Positions 24,605-34,781 of a stretch of 64,000 nucleotides of DNA are shown one piece after another. Source of the stretch: Bryobacterales bacterium (GTDB taxonomy: Bacteria; Acidobacteriota; Terriglobia; Bryobacterales; Bryobacteraceae); the NCBI GenBank assembly GCA_016789905.1, contig JAEUQC010000063.1, positions 62,001-126,000 of the forward strand, read 5' to 3'. Below the pieces are notes generated by a model. That model saw nothing but the letters and a program-made list of their open reading frames with translations, made no database searches and was not told the DNA's origin. The stretch's first letter is position 1, and each line of letters starts with the position of its first letter. Position numbers and translations under genes: made by a program.

Positions 24605-25959
24605 GTTGGAGCTACCTTGAAGACGCCAGTGGCGCGAAAGGCCACGCCGAAAAGATCTGTGTCCCGAATAACGAGGAGGAACTGATTCAGGTTCTCCTCG
24701 ACGCCGCGTCGGAGGGGGTCGCCATCACGATCGCCGGAGGCGGCAGCGGCCTCACCGGTGGCCGGGTCCCGTTCGGCGGCTGGCTCATTTCGATGGAGAA
24801 GTTTCGCCGCCTCGATGTCCACCCGGGCTTGGCCACCGTCGGCGCTGGCGTTACCCTGCACGAACTTCATGCCGCCGCCAAAGCGGCCAACCAATTCTAC
24901 CCGCCGGATCCGACGGAGACGATGGCCTTTCTTGGCGGCACCATCGCATGTAACTCGTCGGGCTCTCGCAGTTTCAAATACGGTGCCACCCGCCGCTGGC
25001 TGTTGCGCCTTCGGGTGGCGTTAGCTGACGGTACAATCATGGACGTCCGCCGGGGAGACCCAATTGACTTCGACGTTCCCTCCATCCCCCCGCCTGCCAG
25101 CCGCAAACACTCGGCGGGCTATCAGCTCAAGCCCGGCATGGACTGGATCGACCTCTTCTGCGGCTCCGAAGGCACGCTTGGCATCGTCATCGAAGCCGAT
25201 GTTCAACTCCTCCCCAATCCTGCTGAACTGCTCAACGGCATCATCTTCTTCCCCTCCGATGAAGCCGTCCATAACGCTCTCGATGATTGGCGCAATGTTC
25301 CAAATGTCCGCATGTTGGAGTATGTCGACGATCCCGCTCTTCGCATGATTGAGCAGCGTTATCCCGATGTTCCCAAGCACGCCCGCGCCGCCATCATCAT
25401 GGAGCAGATCATCGAAACGGACGCCGATATCGACGCCTGGGCGGACCGCCTCGCCGCTGCCGGCGCGCTGGAAGCTGAAAGCTGGTTCGGCTCCTCGGAC
25501 TTCGACCGCGAACGCTTCCGCAAGTTCCGCCACGCTCTGCCGGAAACGTCGCTGGCCATCAGTGTCAAGAACGGATTTCCATCTCTTGGCACGGATTTTT
25601 CGGTTCCAATCGAAAAGAACCGCGAGATGTTCGCCTTCTATCGCGAGCACATGGAGCGCATCATGCCTGGCCACTACTGCATTTTTGGCCACGTGGGCGA
25701 TGCGCACCCGCACGTCAACATGCTGCCGGCGACGCAGCAGGAGTTTGATTTGGGTACCGAGGCGCTCATGATCTTCGCCAGGAAGGCCGCATCCCTTGGC
25801 GGCTCTGTTTCCGCCGAGCATGGCCTTGGCAAGCGGAAGGCCAAGTTCCTTCCTGTCCAGTACACAGCCGAACAGATCGAGTCCATGAAGGCCGTCAAAC
25901 GCCGTCTCGATCCCGGCTGGCGGCTCGGACCCGGAACGTTTTTCGAACTCGCAAAATAG
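24601..25959 (+). CDS. FAD-linked oxidase (GlcD / D-lactate dehydrogenase family)
   Basis: 452 residues from the ATG at 24601, which overlaps the E2 stop as ATGA; an ATG 6 nt upstream is possible. PCMH-type FAD domain: GGGSGLTGGRVPFGGW, YPPDPTETMAFLGGTIACNSSG and DLFCGSEGTLGIV. C-terminal FAD-oxidase domain with IFGHVGDAHPHVN and SAEHGLGKRKAKFL. Members oxidise D-2-hydroxyacids to 2-oxoacids, which would feed the adjacent E1-E2. Its stop is 4 bp from the convergent kinase stop. Confidence 0.88.
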   Translation: MSWSYLEDASGAKGHAEKICVPNNEEELIQVLLDAASEGVAITIAGGGSGLTGGRVPFGGWLISMEKFRRLDVHPGLATVGAGVTLHELHAAAKAANQFYPPDPTETMAFLGGTIACNSSGSRSFKYGATRRWLLRLRVALADGTIMDVRRGDPIDFDVPSIPPPASRKHSAGYQLKPGMDWIDLFCGSEGTLGIVIEADVQLLPNPAELLNGIIFFPSDEAVHNALDDWRNVPNVRMLEYVDDPALRMIEQRYPDVPKHARAAIIMEQIIETDADIDAWADRLAAAGALEAESWFGSSDFDRERFRKFRHALPETSLAISVKNGFPSLGTDFSVPIEKNREMFAFYREHMERIMPGHYCIFGHVGDAHPHVNMLPATQQEFDLGTEALMIFARKAASLGGSVSAEHGLGKRKAKFLPVQYTAEQIESMKAVKRRLDPGWRLGPGTFFELAK

Positions 25960-25963
25960 CCGC

Positions 25964-27694
25964 CTACCGAGGCGCCAGTAGGCTTAATACATCGGACAAT
26001 TGTGCCGCCGTATACGGCTTGGCGAGAAACGCGTCGACGCCTCTTCCTCTCCCGCGTTCCAACAATTCCCCCGTCTCATTAGCGGAAACCACAATGATGA
26101 GCGCCGTCCGATGCAACTCGGCGCTTCGCAGCTTCGTGGCCAGTTCAAGTCCGTCGCCGTCGGGCAATTGCACGTCCAGCAGGAACAGGTCGTACCGGCT
26201 CGCGGCGCTGCGCAGCGCCTCCTCGCGGCTCGTCACCAGTTCCGCCTTCACGCCCAGCTTTTGCAGCAGTTTCCGCGCTACTAGCCCGCTCACCGGATCG
26301 TCCTCCACCACCAGCGCTGTGTAGCCCTCCGCGCAGGCCTCCAACAGCGGCGCGGCGGAAACTGGCTCCGGCGCCTCCACCGGTTGCAGCACGACCGTCA
26401 CCTGGAACGTCGTTCCTTGCCCTGGCGCGCTGCTTACCTTGATCTGGCCGCTCATCGCTTCTACGATTTGCCGTGAGATTGCCAGCCCCAGCCCGGTTCC
26501 CTGGCGTCCGGATGCCACTGCCGAATGGCCGAACGGCTCAAATAGCTGGGCTTGAATAACCGGCGACATGCCAGCGCCAGTGTCCTGCACTACGAAGCGC
26601 ACCCTGTCCTCTCCGTCCGGCGAAACCCGCACGGTAATTCCGCCCGCCTGCGTGAACTTCACCGCATTCGAAAGCAGGTTCGTCAAAACTTCCGACAGCC
26701 GTATCGAATCCGCCCGGTACCAGGCCGGTTCTCTCAGCTCGATCTCCAATTCCAGCACGAGGCCCTTCTCTTCTGCTTCACAAACGAACGGGTATGTCAC
26801 CTGCCGCAACCAGGCACCCAGCTCAAAGTCGGCGGGAGTCAGTGTCACGCCGGCCTTTTCGTTTCGGCTGAAAGTCAGAATTCCGTTCAGAACACCCAGC
26901 AGATTCAGTGCCGACAGCCGCGCATGGTTGGCGTATTCGCGGGCCTCCGCCGAAAGGCCCTCCGTGCCCAGCAGCAGTTCAATCATTCCGATCACGCCAT
27001 TCATTGGCGTCTTCACTTCGTGGCTCATGGTCGCCAGCAGCAGAGACTTGGCGGCGGCAAACCGCACTGCCTCCAGCCGCGCGAGTTCCATCTCGTTCAC
27101 GCGTCTGGCCGTCCAATAGGCCCGCCAGTTGAGTTGAATTTGGGCGATCAGGAACAGGGTGTAGACCCCGGTCAAAAGCGCGAACGCCCGTGCCTCCGGC
27201 TCTTGCCGCGCCAAGGCGCCGAGCACGGTCGGCACGGCGATCAGCATGACGCACGCCGACGCCAACCGCCGGTTGGCCGCCAGTGACGCGCTAGCCGCCG
27301 CGGCGAAGGCCGCCGAACTCAGTAGCACCAGGAGCCCTTTGGGGTTCGTCACGAATTTGGCCGCCGTGAAGCCGCTGAAGACGCCCCATACCGCGAACGT
27401 ACCGGTAACTGAGCCGAAGAAGATCCATCGCAAGTGCCCTGGATCGCTGCCGCGGCCTTGCCGCACCAGAAGTACGGAAGACCACATCCGTGTTCCACCC
27501 AGCGCAAACAGGGACGCGGTCACCCACGTCATGAGCGACGGAAACACACTGCCGTAATCGGTGTACACCCACACTACTGCCAGCACTAGGAAAAAGACCA
27601 TTGCGCCGGGCAGCGAACGCTGCGCGCACTCCCGTAAACTCTCGGCGGAACTCTCTCGGGGCGCCATCGTCCGGTCGGTCTCAATTCGCTGCAT
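25964..27694 (-). CDS. hybrid sensor histidine kinase with C-terminal receiver domain
   Basis: 576 residues. About six membrane segments (residues 30-195) form the sensor part; no PAS or GAF domain is evident. SHEVKTPMNGVIGM contains the phospho-accepting His 225. The N, G1 and G2 ATP-binding boxes (LTNLLSNAVKFT, VQDTGAGM, GTGLGLAI) follow. A receiver domain (VVEDDPVSG, LFLLDVQLPDGDG with the phospho-Asp, and KPYT) ends the protein. It is the last gene of the run FecR-OmpA-CHASE2/HD-GYP, 14 bp after the previous stop. The output partner is not in the window. Confidence 0.9.
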   Translation of the reverse strand: MQRIETDRTMAPRESSAESLRECAQRSLPGAMVFFLVLAVVWVYTDYGSVFPSLMTWVTASLFALGGTRMWSSVLLVRQGRGSDPGHLRWIFFGSVTGTFAVWGVFSGFTAAKFVTNPKGLLVLLSSAAFAAAASASLAANRRLASACVMLIAVPTVLGALARQEPEARAFALLTGVYTLFLIAQIQLNWRAYWTARRVNEMELARLEAVRFAAAKSLLLATMSHEVKTPMNGVIGMIELLLGTEGLSAEAREYANHARLSALNLLGVLNGILTFSRNEKAGVTLTPADFELGAWLRQVTYPFVCEAEEKGLVLELEIELREPAWYRADSIRLSEVLTNLLSNAVKFTQAGGITVRVSPDGEDRVRFVVQDTGAGMSPVIQAQLFEPFGHSAVASGRQGTGLGLAISRQIVEAMSGQIKVSSAPGQGTTFQVTVVLQPVEAPEPVSAAPLLEACAEGYTALVVEDDPVSGLVARKLLQKLGVKAELVTSREEALRSAASRYDLFLLDVQLPDGDGLELATKLRSAELHRTALIIVVSANETGELLERGRGRGVDAFLAKPYTAAQLSDVLSLLAPR

Positions 27695-27708
27695 TGTATT
27701 TTCCCCGC

Positions 27709-29457
27709 CTACGCCTTCATGGCGGCGGCGCGCTTGTGTTCCTCCTCATAGACTTGCCGGAATTTCTCGTGCTGTGCCAGAAACGCGTCCACAATGTCGG
27801 GGTCGAATAGTACACCTCGCCCGGCGACGATCTCGTCCACCACTTCGTCATGCGGAATGGCCGGCTTGTACACACGCCGGGTGGCCAGCGCGTCGTAAAC
27901 ATCGGCCACGGCCAACAAACGCGCTGGCAGCGGAATCGCCTCGCCCCGCAATCCGTCCGGGTAGCCGGAGCCATCCCAACGCTCGTGATGGCTGTAGACC
28001 AGCGCCTGGCACATCGCAAAAAGTGCCTCATTCCGAAGCCCTGATTGATCCCGCGCCACCTCTAGTACTTGCCTGCCATACCGCACATGCTCCCGGATGA
28101 GCGTTGTTTCCTCGGGCGTCAATCGCCCCATTTTTTGCAGAACCCCATCGGGGATTCCAATTTTGCCAATATCGTGGATCGGCGCTACCGCCACCAGAAG
28201 ATCTACCGTCTCCGGTTGCAGCGCCGCACGATACCGCGGCTCTTCTCGCAGCGAATCGCACAGTAGCCGCAAGGCTCGTTGCACGCGTGCCAGATGAGCC
28301 CCCGTTTCCACATCCCGGAGCGTTGTCAAGGATGCCAACGCCGCTAACATGAAATCGTTGGCGGCCTTCAACTCTCGTGTCGTCTTTTCGTGCCGGCTCT
28401 CCCGCGCCCGCGCGGAAAATTCCACCGTCATTGCCGCGTTGCCGGTCAGCGTCAACGCAATTAGCACCGGAGAGACGAACACATCCCCCAAGACAAACGC
28501 CGAAAACGACACCGCAATGACGCCAGCCAACACCCCCAGCACCCACCGCAAAGGAGCCAGCGCCGTTCCGGCGCCTACGGCCAGAAGCAACAGCAGTTCC
28601 CAGCGCCGCCCTTCGGCGGCGGGGACCAGCGCACCTCCATGCAGCAGGTTGTCAATAACGCTTGCATGGATTGCGAGCCCGGAGTAGGCCGGAGACATCG
28701 CGGTAACTCGCTCGTCGCCGAAGCCGCGCGCCGTCACCCCCGCCAGTACAATCTTCCCCGTCAACGCCCCTGGCGGAACGTTTCCGGCGAGCACGCCGGC
28801 GGCGGAGTAACGGGCGAAGCTCGCTTGCGGGCGCAGTCGCGGCCGCAGGAGTCCGTGCGCGTCCAGCCGCGCGGTCTTATCGTTCCAACGCAGCCGCCAG
28901 TTTCCATCCTCCTCACGTCGCAACGCGGCCAGTCGCTCCGGCCGGCTCATTCGTAGCGCGGCCAGTGCAAGCGACGGCTCCGCGGAGCCGTCCCGGGCCG
29001 TCAACAACGGAATGGATCGCAGCACGCCATCGTCACTCGGCGCAACGTTCAAGAACCCGCTGGCCCCTGGCGCGGGCCATTCCAGGTCCGCTGGCAGCGG
29101 GTGTGTCTTCAGCGAGGATAACGCGTAACCCGTAGCCACACGCCCGCCGGCGATCGCCCGAGTTAGTTCGCCATCCTCCGGCGACGGTTCCGGAAACATG
29201 ACCGCCAATGCCACCGAGGCCGGGTTTTGGGCGTTCAACGCCCGTATGAGCTTTGCTGTTTGTGCGCGATTCCACGGCCACCGTCCATGCAGGGCCAGCG
29301 TGGCGTCGTCGATCTCCACAAGTGCGACATCCGAGCTCGCGTTCCCGCTGGTTTGGCGGCACATGCCATCCAACAGCCCGTTTTCCACGGACACTAGCCA
29401 CTGTGGATAGACCATGTACATCGCCGCCCCTAAAGCCAGCGGCAGCCATCGAAGCAA
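27709..29457 (-). CDS. CHASE2 sensor with HD-GYP c-di-GMP phosphodiesterase domain
   Basis: 582 residues. One N-terminal membrane segment, a periplasmic CHASE2 domain ([21 protein letters not shown]... to about 300), three membrane helices, then an HD-GYP domain with [29 protein letters not shown] and [11 protein letters not shown]. All metal ligands and the GYP motif look intact, so it should hydrolyse c-di-GMP in the cytoplasm in response to a periplasmic signal. The start is a TTG at 29457; no in-frame ATG fits better. It is 14 bp from the OmpA gene stop. Confidence 0.88.
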   Translation of the reverse strand: MLRWLPLALGAAMYMVYPQWLVSVENGLLDGMCRQTSGNASSDVALVEIDDATLALHGRWPWNRAQTAKLIRALNAQNPASVALAVMFPEPSPEDGELTRAIAGGRVATGYALSSLKTHPLPADLEWPAPGASGFLNVAPSDDGVLRSIPLLTARDGSAEPSLALAALRMSRPERLAALRREEDGNWRLRWNDKTARLDAHGLLRPRLRPQASFARYSAAGVLAGNVPPGALTGKIVLAGVTARGFGDERVTAMSPAYSGLAIHASVIDNLLHGGALVPAAEGRRWELLLLLAVGAGTALAPLRWVLGVLAGVIAVSFSAFVLGDVFVSPVLIALTLTGNAAMTVEFSARARESRHEKTTRELKAANDFMLAALASLTTLRDVETGAHLARVQRALRLLCDSLREEPRYRAALQPETVDLLVAVAPIHDIGKIGIPDGVLQKMGRLTPEETTLIREHVRYGRQVLEVARDQSGLRNEALFAMCQALVYSHHERWDGSGYPDGLRGEAIPLPARLLAVADVYDALATRRVYKPAIPHDEVVDEIVAGRGVLFDPDIVDAFLAQHEKFRQVYEEEHKRAAAMKA

Positions 29458-29471
29458 CTTTGTCCACGGCG

Positions 29472-30113
29472 TTACCGTACAATTACCTCCACGCGGCGGT
29501 TCCGGGGCTCATCCGTATTGGGCGGCGTCGCCACTAGTGGTTCATCCTGCCCGTGGCTTCGCACCAGCAAGGACAACGGGTCCACCCCGATAGCTCGCAG
29601 CCGCTGGGCCACCGCGTTGGCCCGGTCCAGGCCCAGCCGGTAATTCGATTCGCGGCTGGTCCCGGTGGAATCGGTATGACCGGTCACCGTCAGGAGTGTC
29701 GACTTCCGGTCTTGCACGGCTTGTAGCAGCGCCGGAAGCGCGGCTTCGGATTCGGCGGAAAGCGCGGTCGTCCCCAACCGGAAGTAGAGGTTGAACACAA
29801 GTTCCGGTGGCGGCAGCGCGTCCAGCGCCGCGCCGAATATCCGGCGAATCTCCGCCGGCTCGATGGGCGCCGGAGCGCTGGGCGCGGTGTTCGCATCCAC
29901 TAATGCCACCCGCGTGTTTCCCACTGTCATCTCCACCGCGCCGGCGCGATTGCTTACTGTCACCACGCCCGTGCGGCCGCCCTCTTCTGGCAGCAGCACC
30001 ACCAAGCCTCTGGGCGGCGCCGGCGGCGCAGGTAGCGGCGGCGGCGCAGGGATTCGTTTTGCTCCGCATGACGCCAACGCAACTAGGCAGATGACTGTCA
30101 ACCAGTATTTCAT
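29472..30113 (-). CDS. OmpA-family peptidoglycan-binding lipoprotein
   Basis: 213 residues from the ATG at 30113, overlapping the FecR gene stop by 4 bp. Lipobox LASC near residue 17 follows a hydrophobic leader, then a Pro-rich stretch. The C-terminal OmpA domain is recognisable: [53 protein letters not shown] and [10 protein letters not shown] (peptidoglycan-contacting Asp/Arg pair). It would anchor the outer membrane or a complex to the cell wall. The middle region 60-100 has no known domain. Confidence 0.88.
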   Translation of the reverse strand: MKYWLTVICLVALASCGAKRIPAPPPLPAPPAPPRGLVVLLPEEGGRTGVVTVSNRAGAVEMTVGNTRVALVDANTAPSAPAPIEPAEIRRIFGAALDALPPPELVFNLYFRLGTTALSAESEAALPALLQAVQDRKSTLLTVTGHTDSTGTSRESNYRLGLDRANAVAQRLRAIGVDPLSLLVRSHGQDEPLVATPPNTDEPRNRRVEVIVR

Positions 30114-30556
30114 GGCCACTCGCTCTCCACCTTTACGGCCAACGCGGTTCCGCGCGTTCCCAACACTCCGGTTGGAGTTTGTATCTCTACCGCCTTAGGC
30201 GCCAGCCGCCCCATCTTTCCCGATACGTAAACGCAAATACCCCGAACTATATTCACAATGAGGGAATATTTATTCGCCGGTGGGTCAAACATGTAACCCT
30301 GGATCACCACTTCCGAATTCTCGCCAACGGCCAGTCGCGTTCCATCCAGTAGAATGACTCCGGCGCTGGCACCGGCTTGCGTCCGGATCATGTCGCCGGG
30401 AAATACGTGCGCGCCTTCCGTACAGCGCAACGGCGTGTTTTTGCGAACAATGACAGTATCGCCGCGCACCGTTTTCACAACGCCAGCCTGCGGTTCAGCA
30501 GCGACAGATGGAAGAACAGCCACAAGGAATATAAGACTGGCAAATTGCGGACGCAT
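30110..30556 (-). CDS. FecR-domain exported protein
   Basis: 148 residues from the ATG at 30556, preferred because GGAGG is 8 nt upstream and the residues that follow form a signal peptide (MRPQFASLIFLVAVLPSVAA). The FecR domain is visible as PGDMIRTQAGASAGVILLDGTRLAVGENSEVVI and TPTGVLGTRGTALAV. In this soluble form, not fused to a sigma-regulatory segment, FecR domains often accompany CHASE2 receptors. First gene of the four-gene signalling run. Confidence 0.85.
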   Translation of the reverse strand: MRPQFASLIFLVAVLPSVAAEPQAGVVKTVRGDTVIVRKNTPLRCTEGAHVFPGDMIRTQAGASAGVILLDGTRLAVGENSEVVIQGYMFDPPANKYSLIVNIVRGICVYVSGKMGRLAPKAVEIQTPTGVLGTRGTALAVKVESEWP

Positions 30557-30724
30557 GACTAGCGCCTCCAGGCCGCGCCGGACGATATGGGTCAAAAACC
30601 GTTACCAGTTTTCATCAACTGCAACTAAATATATATATATCTAACTGCGTAAATCTTCAAGATGCAAGTAGCGGCAGCGGGGAAAGGAGATCGCCGCACT
30701 GGTCCGTGGTAGAACTAATATGCC
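30557..30724. promoter_or_regulatory. divergent intergenic region with AT-rich core
   Basis: 168 bp between the FecR and amidase starts. The stretch TAAATATATATATATCTAAC near 30627-30646 is the most AT-rich spot nearby and probably holds the promoter core for the FecR operon. No clear -35/-10 pair could be fixed by eye. Confidence 0.4.
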
Positions 30725-32086
30725 ATGCCGTCACGCCGTCAGTTCCTTGCCGCGATCGCTGCCACCGCTACATCGAGTGAACTGCATTGGCACTCCATTG
30801 ATGAAGCCGCGGCTCTGATCCGATCGAGAAAGCTTTCTCCAGTGGAACTGACGAAACACTGTCTGGCGAGGATTGACAAGCTCGATCCCGCACTGCGCGC
30901 GTTCATTACCGTAACCGGCCAAACGGCGCTTGCCGACGCCAAACGGCTGGAAAGCGAGAAACCTCGCGGACCGCTGCATGGCATACCCATCGCATTGAAG
31001 GATCTTTACGATACGAAGGGCATTCGCACCACAGCGGCCAGCCGGCAGTTCGCCAATCGCGTACCGGACGAAGATGCAGAGGTTGTACGGAAGTTGAAGG
31101 CGGCGGGCGCCGTCATTGTCGGAAAAGCGAATATGGATGAGTTCGCCTTCAACTATACCGGTGAAACGAGCTACTTCGGCACGGCGCGCAATCCATGGGA
31201 CCCGCAACTGTCGCCGGGCGGGAGCAGCGGCGGTTCGGCGGTGGCGGTGGCGGCGGGCCTCTGTTTCGCTGCCTTGGGTTCTGACACGGGCGGGTCCATC
31301 CGCCAGCCGGCCGCCTTCTGCGGGATTACCGGATTCAAGCCTACCTACGGCAGGTTATCGACGCGTGGAGTATTGCCGCTTGCCTGGACGCTCGATACCG
31401 TGGGGCCGATGGCGCGAACGGCGCGAGATGCGGAGATCCTGTTTCGCGCCATGGGCGGCGGCGGCACGGCTTTGAAATCGCCGCGTTACGGAATGCCGCG
31501 CCATCCTTCCTTCACGCAGATGGACGGCGAGACGCTGGCGATTGTGGAAGCCGCGATTCGTGCGATCCCCGGCGTGCGCGAAACCGCGATGCCCGCCATT
31601 CCCCCCGCGCCTGAATTGGCCGACATGACGCGGCCTTACCTGCGCGTGATCAACGCCGAAGCATACGCCTACCACCGCGAGATGCTGACGAATTCGCCGC
31701 AGAACTACCATCCCCAGATCCGGACGAATCTCTTGGGTGGCGCGTCGGTTTCTGCCGCGGACTACATCGACGCGCGGCGGGAGTTGGACGAGTGGCGGGT
31801 TCGATCCGCGGAGTTGTTCACTGGTGTGGACCTGCTGCTTACGCCTACCACGCCCGGCCCGGCGTTCCCGTTGGGCAAGCCGGGCACACTGCTCTATTTG
31901 CGCAACACAGCGCTGTGGAACCTGTTCGGGCTGCCCACAATTTCTGTGCCGTGCGGTTTCACAAAGAGCGGACTGCCCGTTGGTTTGCAGATTACCGGCC
32001 GGGCAGGGGCGGACGCGCTGGTGCTGGCCGCGGCGGCCGAGTTCCAAAAGCGCCATCCATTTCGCCGGCCGGCCGGAAACATATAG
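30725..32086 (+). CDS. amidase signature family enzyme with Tat-like leader
   Basis: 453 residues. The leader MPSRRQFLAAIAATATS is of the twin-arginine type. The amidase signature follows: GIPIALKDLYDTKG with the catalytic Lys, SPGGSSGGSAVAVAAG and GSDTGGSIRQPAAFCGITGFKPTYGRLS, which together supply the Ser-cisSer-Lys triad. Overall length and order match GatA-like amidases, but no GatB or GatC is nearby, so it probably hydrolyses a free amide in the periplasm. The cytochrome-type DUF1549 gene follows 10 bp later. Confidence 0.88.
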   Translation: MPSRRQFLAAIAATATSSELHWHSIDEAAALIRSRKLSPVELTKHCLARIDKLDPALRAFITVTGQTALADAKRLESEKPRGPLHGIPIALKDLYDTKGIRTTAASRQFANRVPDEDAEVVRKLKAAGAVIVGKANMDEFAFNYTGETSYFGTARNPWDPQLSPGGSSGGSAVAVAAGLCFAALGSDTGGSIRQPAAFCGITGFKPTYGRLSTRGVLPLAWTLDTVGPMARTARDAEILFRAMGGGGTALKSPRYGMPRHPSFTQMDGETLAIVEAAIRAIPGVRETAMPAIPPAPELADMTRPYLRVINAEAYAYHREMLTNSPQNYHPQIRTNLLGGASVSAADYIDARRELDEWRVRSAELFTGVDLLLTPTTPGPAFPLGKPGTLLYLRNTALWNLFGLPTISVPCGFTKSGLPVGLQITGRAGADALVLAAAAEFQKRHPFRRPAGNI

Positions 32087-32096
32087 CATAGCGTTG

Positions 32097-34781
32097 ATGA
32101 AGCGAATCGTATTCCTTCTCGGAACTCTGACGGCGGTCTACGCCGGCGGCCCGGAGATTTTGCAGAAACGGTGCCTGTCCTGCCACAACGGGCAAGCGAA
32201 AATGGGCGGGTTAAGCCTGGAAACGAAGGCGGACGCCGCCGCCGTTCTGAGCGGGAAACTCGCGCGGCGTGTGGAGGCCGGGGAGATGCCGCCGGGGGGC
32301 GGACTGCCGCCAGGGGAACGGGCCGAGATCGCGGCGTGGCTGCGGAGCGGCGCGAGTTGGGAAGGCCGGCTGACACTGGCGGTGCGGCCGAGGGCGGGAA
32401 AGGACTGGTGGTCGCTACAGCCAATTCCTGCGAGCGCGGTTGGTTCGATTGATGCGTTCATCCAGGCAAAGCTTGCGGAGAAGGGGCTAACGCTGTCGGC
32501 ACCCGCGGACCGGCGCACGTTGATCCGCCGCGTCACGTTCGACTTGACGGGACTGCCTCCCACTCCTGAAGAGGTGGACGCGTTTGTCGCCGGGGGGAGT
32601 TATGAGCAACTTGTAGACCGGCTACTCGCCTCGCCGGCCTATGGGGAACGCTGGGGCCGCCATTGGCTGGACGTGATCCGTTTCGGAGAAAGCAACGGCT
32701 ATGAACAGAACCACATCCGGCCGACGGCCTGGTTGTTTCGAGATTTCATCATCCGTTCCTTCAATGAGGACCTGCCGTATAGCGATTTGATTGTGCGCAG
32801 TCTGGCGGGCGACGTAACCGGCAAAGGAGTGCCGGAAATTGAAATCGGAACCGGATTTCTGGTGGCTGGGCCGCATGACACCGTCGGGAACCAAGCCGAA
32901 GCATTCAAGCGGCAGCAGCGAGCCGACGATTATGACGACATGGTGAACGCGACGGCCTCCGCTTTCTTGGGGCTGACGGTGAACTGCGCGAAGTGCCACG
33001 ACCATAAGTTCGACCCCATTCGGCAGACGGACTACTACCGCTTGGCGGCCGTCTTCGCCGGCGTGCACCATGGCGAGCGGGTGATAGCGACTGAGGAGCG
33101 CAAGGCGGCCCACCAAGCGGCGGCACGGCCGATTGAGACGCGCATCGCGGCCGCGAAGGCGAGCCTGGCGGGCTTGCGTGATGGCGCTAAGCCAGGCCTG
33201 GAAGCGGCGGAAGAACGCGTCCGCGGAAGAATGCGTCCGCCGGTGGATTCCTACGGCACGGAAGAACGTTTTGAGGCTGTGGCGGCCCGGTTCGTTCGGT
33301 TGACGTTACCGCAGGGCGGCGCCGGCGGTCTGGACGAGTTTGAGGTTTGGAACGAGGCGGGCAAGAACGTAGCGTTGGGTGTTCCGGCGTTGGCATCGGC
33401 TACCCGCGTGGCCGACGGCAATCCGGATGCTTACCACCCTCGGCTGCTCACGGATGGGCAGTTCGACAAGCGTTGGTTCGCTCCGCCAGGCACGAATGGC
33501 GTGACGATCACGCTGCCGTTGGCGGCAACAGAAAGAGTGAATCGAGCCACCTGGTCCACGGATCGGCAGCGGGCGTTTCAAGGCCGTTTCCAACAGAGTA
33601 CGCCGGCACGGTATGAGCTTGCCGTGTCGATGGATGGCGTGACGTGGACAACGGTGGCTATGGATGCGGGACGGATGCCTGCGGCCAAGGACGCGCAGGA
33701 AAGGCTGTTTGTCATGGAGGCGCTGGATTTGGCCGGCCGCGCCAGTTACACGCAAGCGGAACAGGAACTGGCCGCCGCCGCCGCGGCACTGGCGAAGCTC
33801 GAAAAACTCCCGCGCGCCTACGCCGGAGAGTTCAAGGAGCAGGTGGAGCCGGTATATTTGCACAAAGGCGGCAACGTGATGCAGCGCGGCGACCCGATGC
33901 CCGCCGGAAGCCCGAGCGCGCTGCCGGGGTTTGAACTGCCGCTGGATGCGCCGGAGTCGGACCGGCGAATGGCGCTGGCGCGCTGGCTCACGTCGAATGA
34001 CAACCCGCTCACTCCGCGCGTAATGGCCAATCGTTTGTGGTACTATCATTTTGGGCGTGGACTCTCCGGGACGCCATCCGATTTCGGTTACAATGGCGAA
34101 CGCCCGAGTCATCCGGAGTTACTCGATTACCTGGCGAGGAAATTATTGGACTACGGCTGGCGATTGAAGCCGTTGCACCGGGAGATCGTTCTTTCGCGGA
34201 CCTACCGGCAGGCGAGCGATGGAAACGCCGCGGCCGCCCGGATTGACGCCGATTGCCGCCTTTTGTGGCGCTTTCCGCCGCAAAGATTGCAGGCGGAGGC
34301 GATCCGGGACAACATGCTGGCGGTGGCGGGGGTGTTGGACCGCACGGTTGGGGGTCCCAGTTTCCAGCTCTACAAGTACACCGTGGATAACGTGGCAACT
34401 TACTTTCCTGTGGAGCGGTTCGGCCCGGAAACGTACCGCCGGGCGGTGTATGCGCAATCGGCCCGGTCCATCCGCACGGAGTTACTCAGTGTCTATGATT
34501 GCCCGGACTCGTCCCTGCCAGAACCCCGCCGGTATGTAACTACCTCGCCATTACAAGCGCTGACGCTTCTAAACCACAGTTTCACCATCGACATGGCCAA
34601 GGCGTTTGCCAGGCGCATGGCGGCAAGCGCGGACCCAGTGGGCCGCGGATTCGCGCTGGCGTTCGGCCGCCCTCCGCGGCCCGAAGAGCGCACGGCGGCC
34701 CAAGCGTTGGCCGTGCAACACGGGTACCCCGCACTGGCGCGGGCCCTCTTTAATACCAACGAGTTCATCTATGTTCACTAA
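32097..34781 (+). CDS. PSCyt1-DUF1549-DUF1553 protein with discoidin-like insert
   Basis: 894 residues from the ATG at 32097; the frame upstream lies inside the amidase gene. A signal peptide (to ~16) is followed by a one-haem cytochrome-type domain (CLSCHNGQAKMGGLSL). The DUF1549 domain holds RRVTFDLTGLPPTPEEVDAF and NCAKCHDHKFDPI. From about 400 to 520 there is a beta-sandwich resembling F5/8-type (discoidin) carbohydrate-binding domains (FVRLTLPQGG, WSTDRQRAFQGR). The C-terminal DUF1553 domain holds NPLTPRVMANRLWYYHFGRGL. Such proteins are common in Planctomycetes and Acidobacteria, always paired with DUF1501; activity unknown. Confidence 0.87.
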   Translation: MKRIVFLLGTLTAVYAGGPEILQKRCLSCHNGQAKMGGLSLETKADAAAVLSGKLARRVEAGEMPPGGGLPPGERAEIAAWLRSGASWEGRLTLAVRPRAGKDWWSLQPIPASAVGSIDAFIQAKLAEKGLTLSAPADRRTLIRRVTFDLTGLPPTPEEVDAFVAGGSYEQLVDRLLASPAYGERWGRHWLDVIRFGESNGYEQNHIRPTAWLFRDFIIRSFNEDLPYSDLIVRSLAGDVTGKGVPEIEIGTGFLVAGPHDTVGNQAEAFKRQQRADDYDDMVNATASAFLGLTVNCAKCHDHKFDPIRQTDYYRLAAVFAGVHHGERVIATEERKAAHQAAARPIETRIAAAKASLAGLRDGAKPGLEAAEERVRGRMRPPVDSYGTEERFEAVAARFVRLTLPQGGAGGLDEFEVWNEAGKNVALGVPALASATRVADGNPDAYHPRLLTDGQFDKRWFAPPGTNGVTITLPLAATERVNRATWSTDRQRAFQGRFQQSTPARYELAVSMDGVTWTTVAMDAGRMPAAKDAQERLFVMEALDLAGRASYTQAEQELAAAAAALAKLEKLPRAYAGEFKEQVEPVYLHKGGNVMQRGDPMPAGSPSALPGFELPLDAPESDRRMALARWLTSNDNPLTPRVMANRLWYYHFGRGLSGTPSDFGYNGERPSHPELLDYLARKLLDYGWRLKPLHREIVLSRTYRQASDGNAAAARIDADCRLLWRFPPQRLQAEAIRDNMLAVAGVLDRTVGGPSFQLYKYTVDNVATYFPVERFGPETYRRAVYAQSARSIRTELLSVYDCPDSSLPEPRRYVTTSPLQALTLLNHSFTIDMAKAFARRMAASADPVGRGFALAFGRPPRPEERTAAQALAVQHGYPALARALFNTNEFIYVH

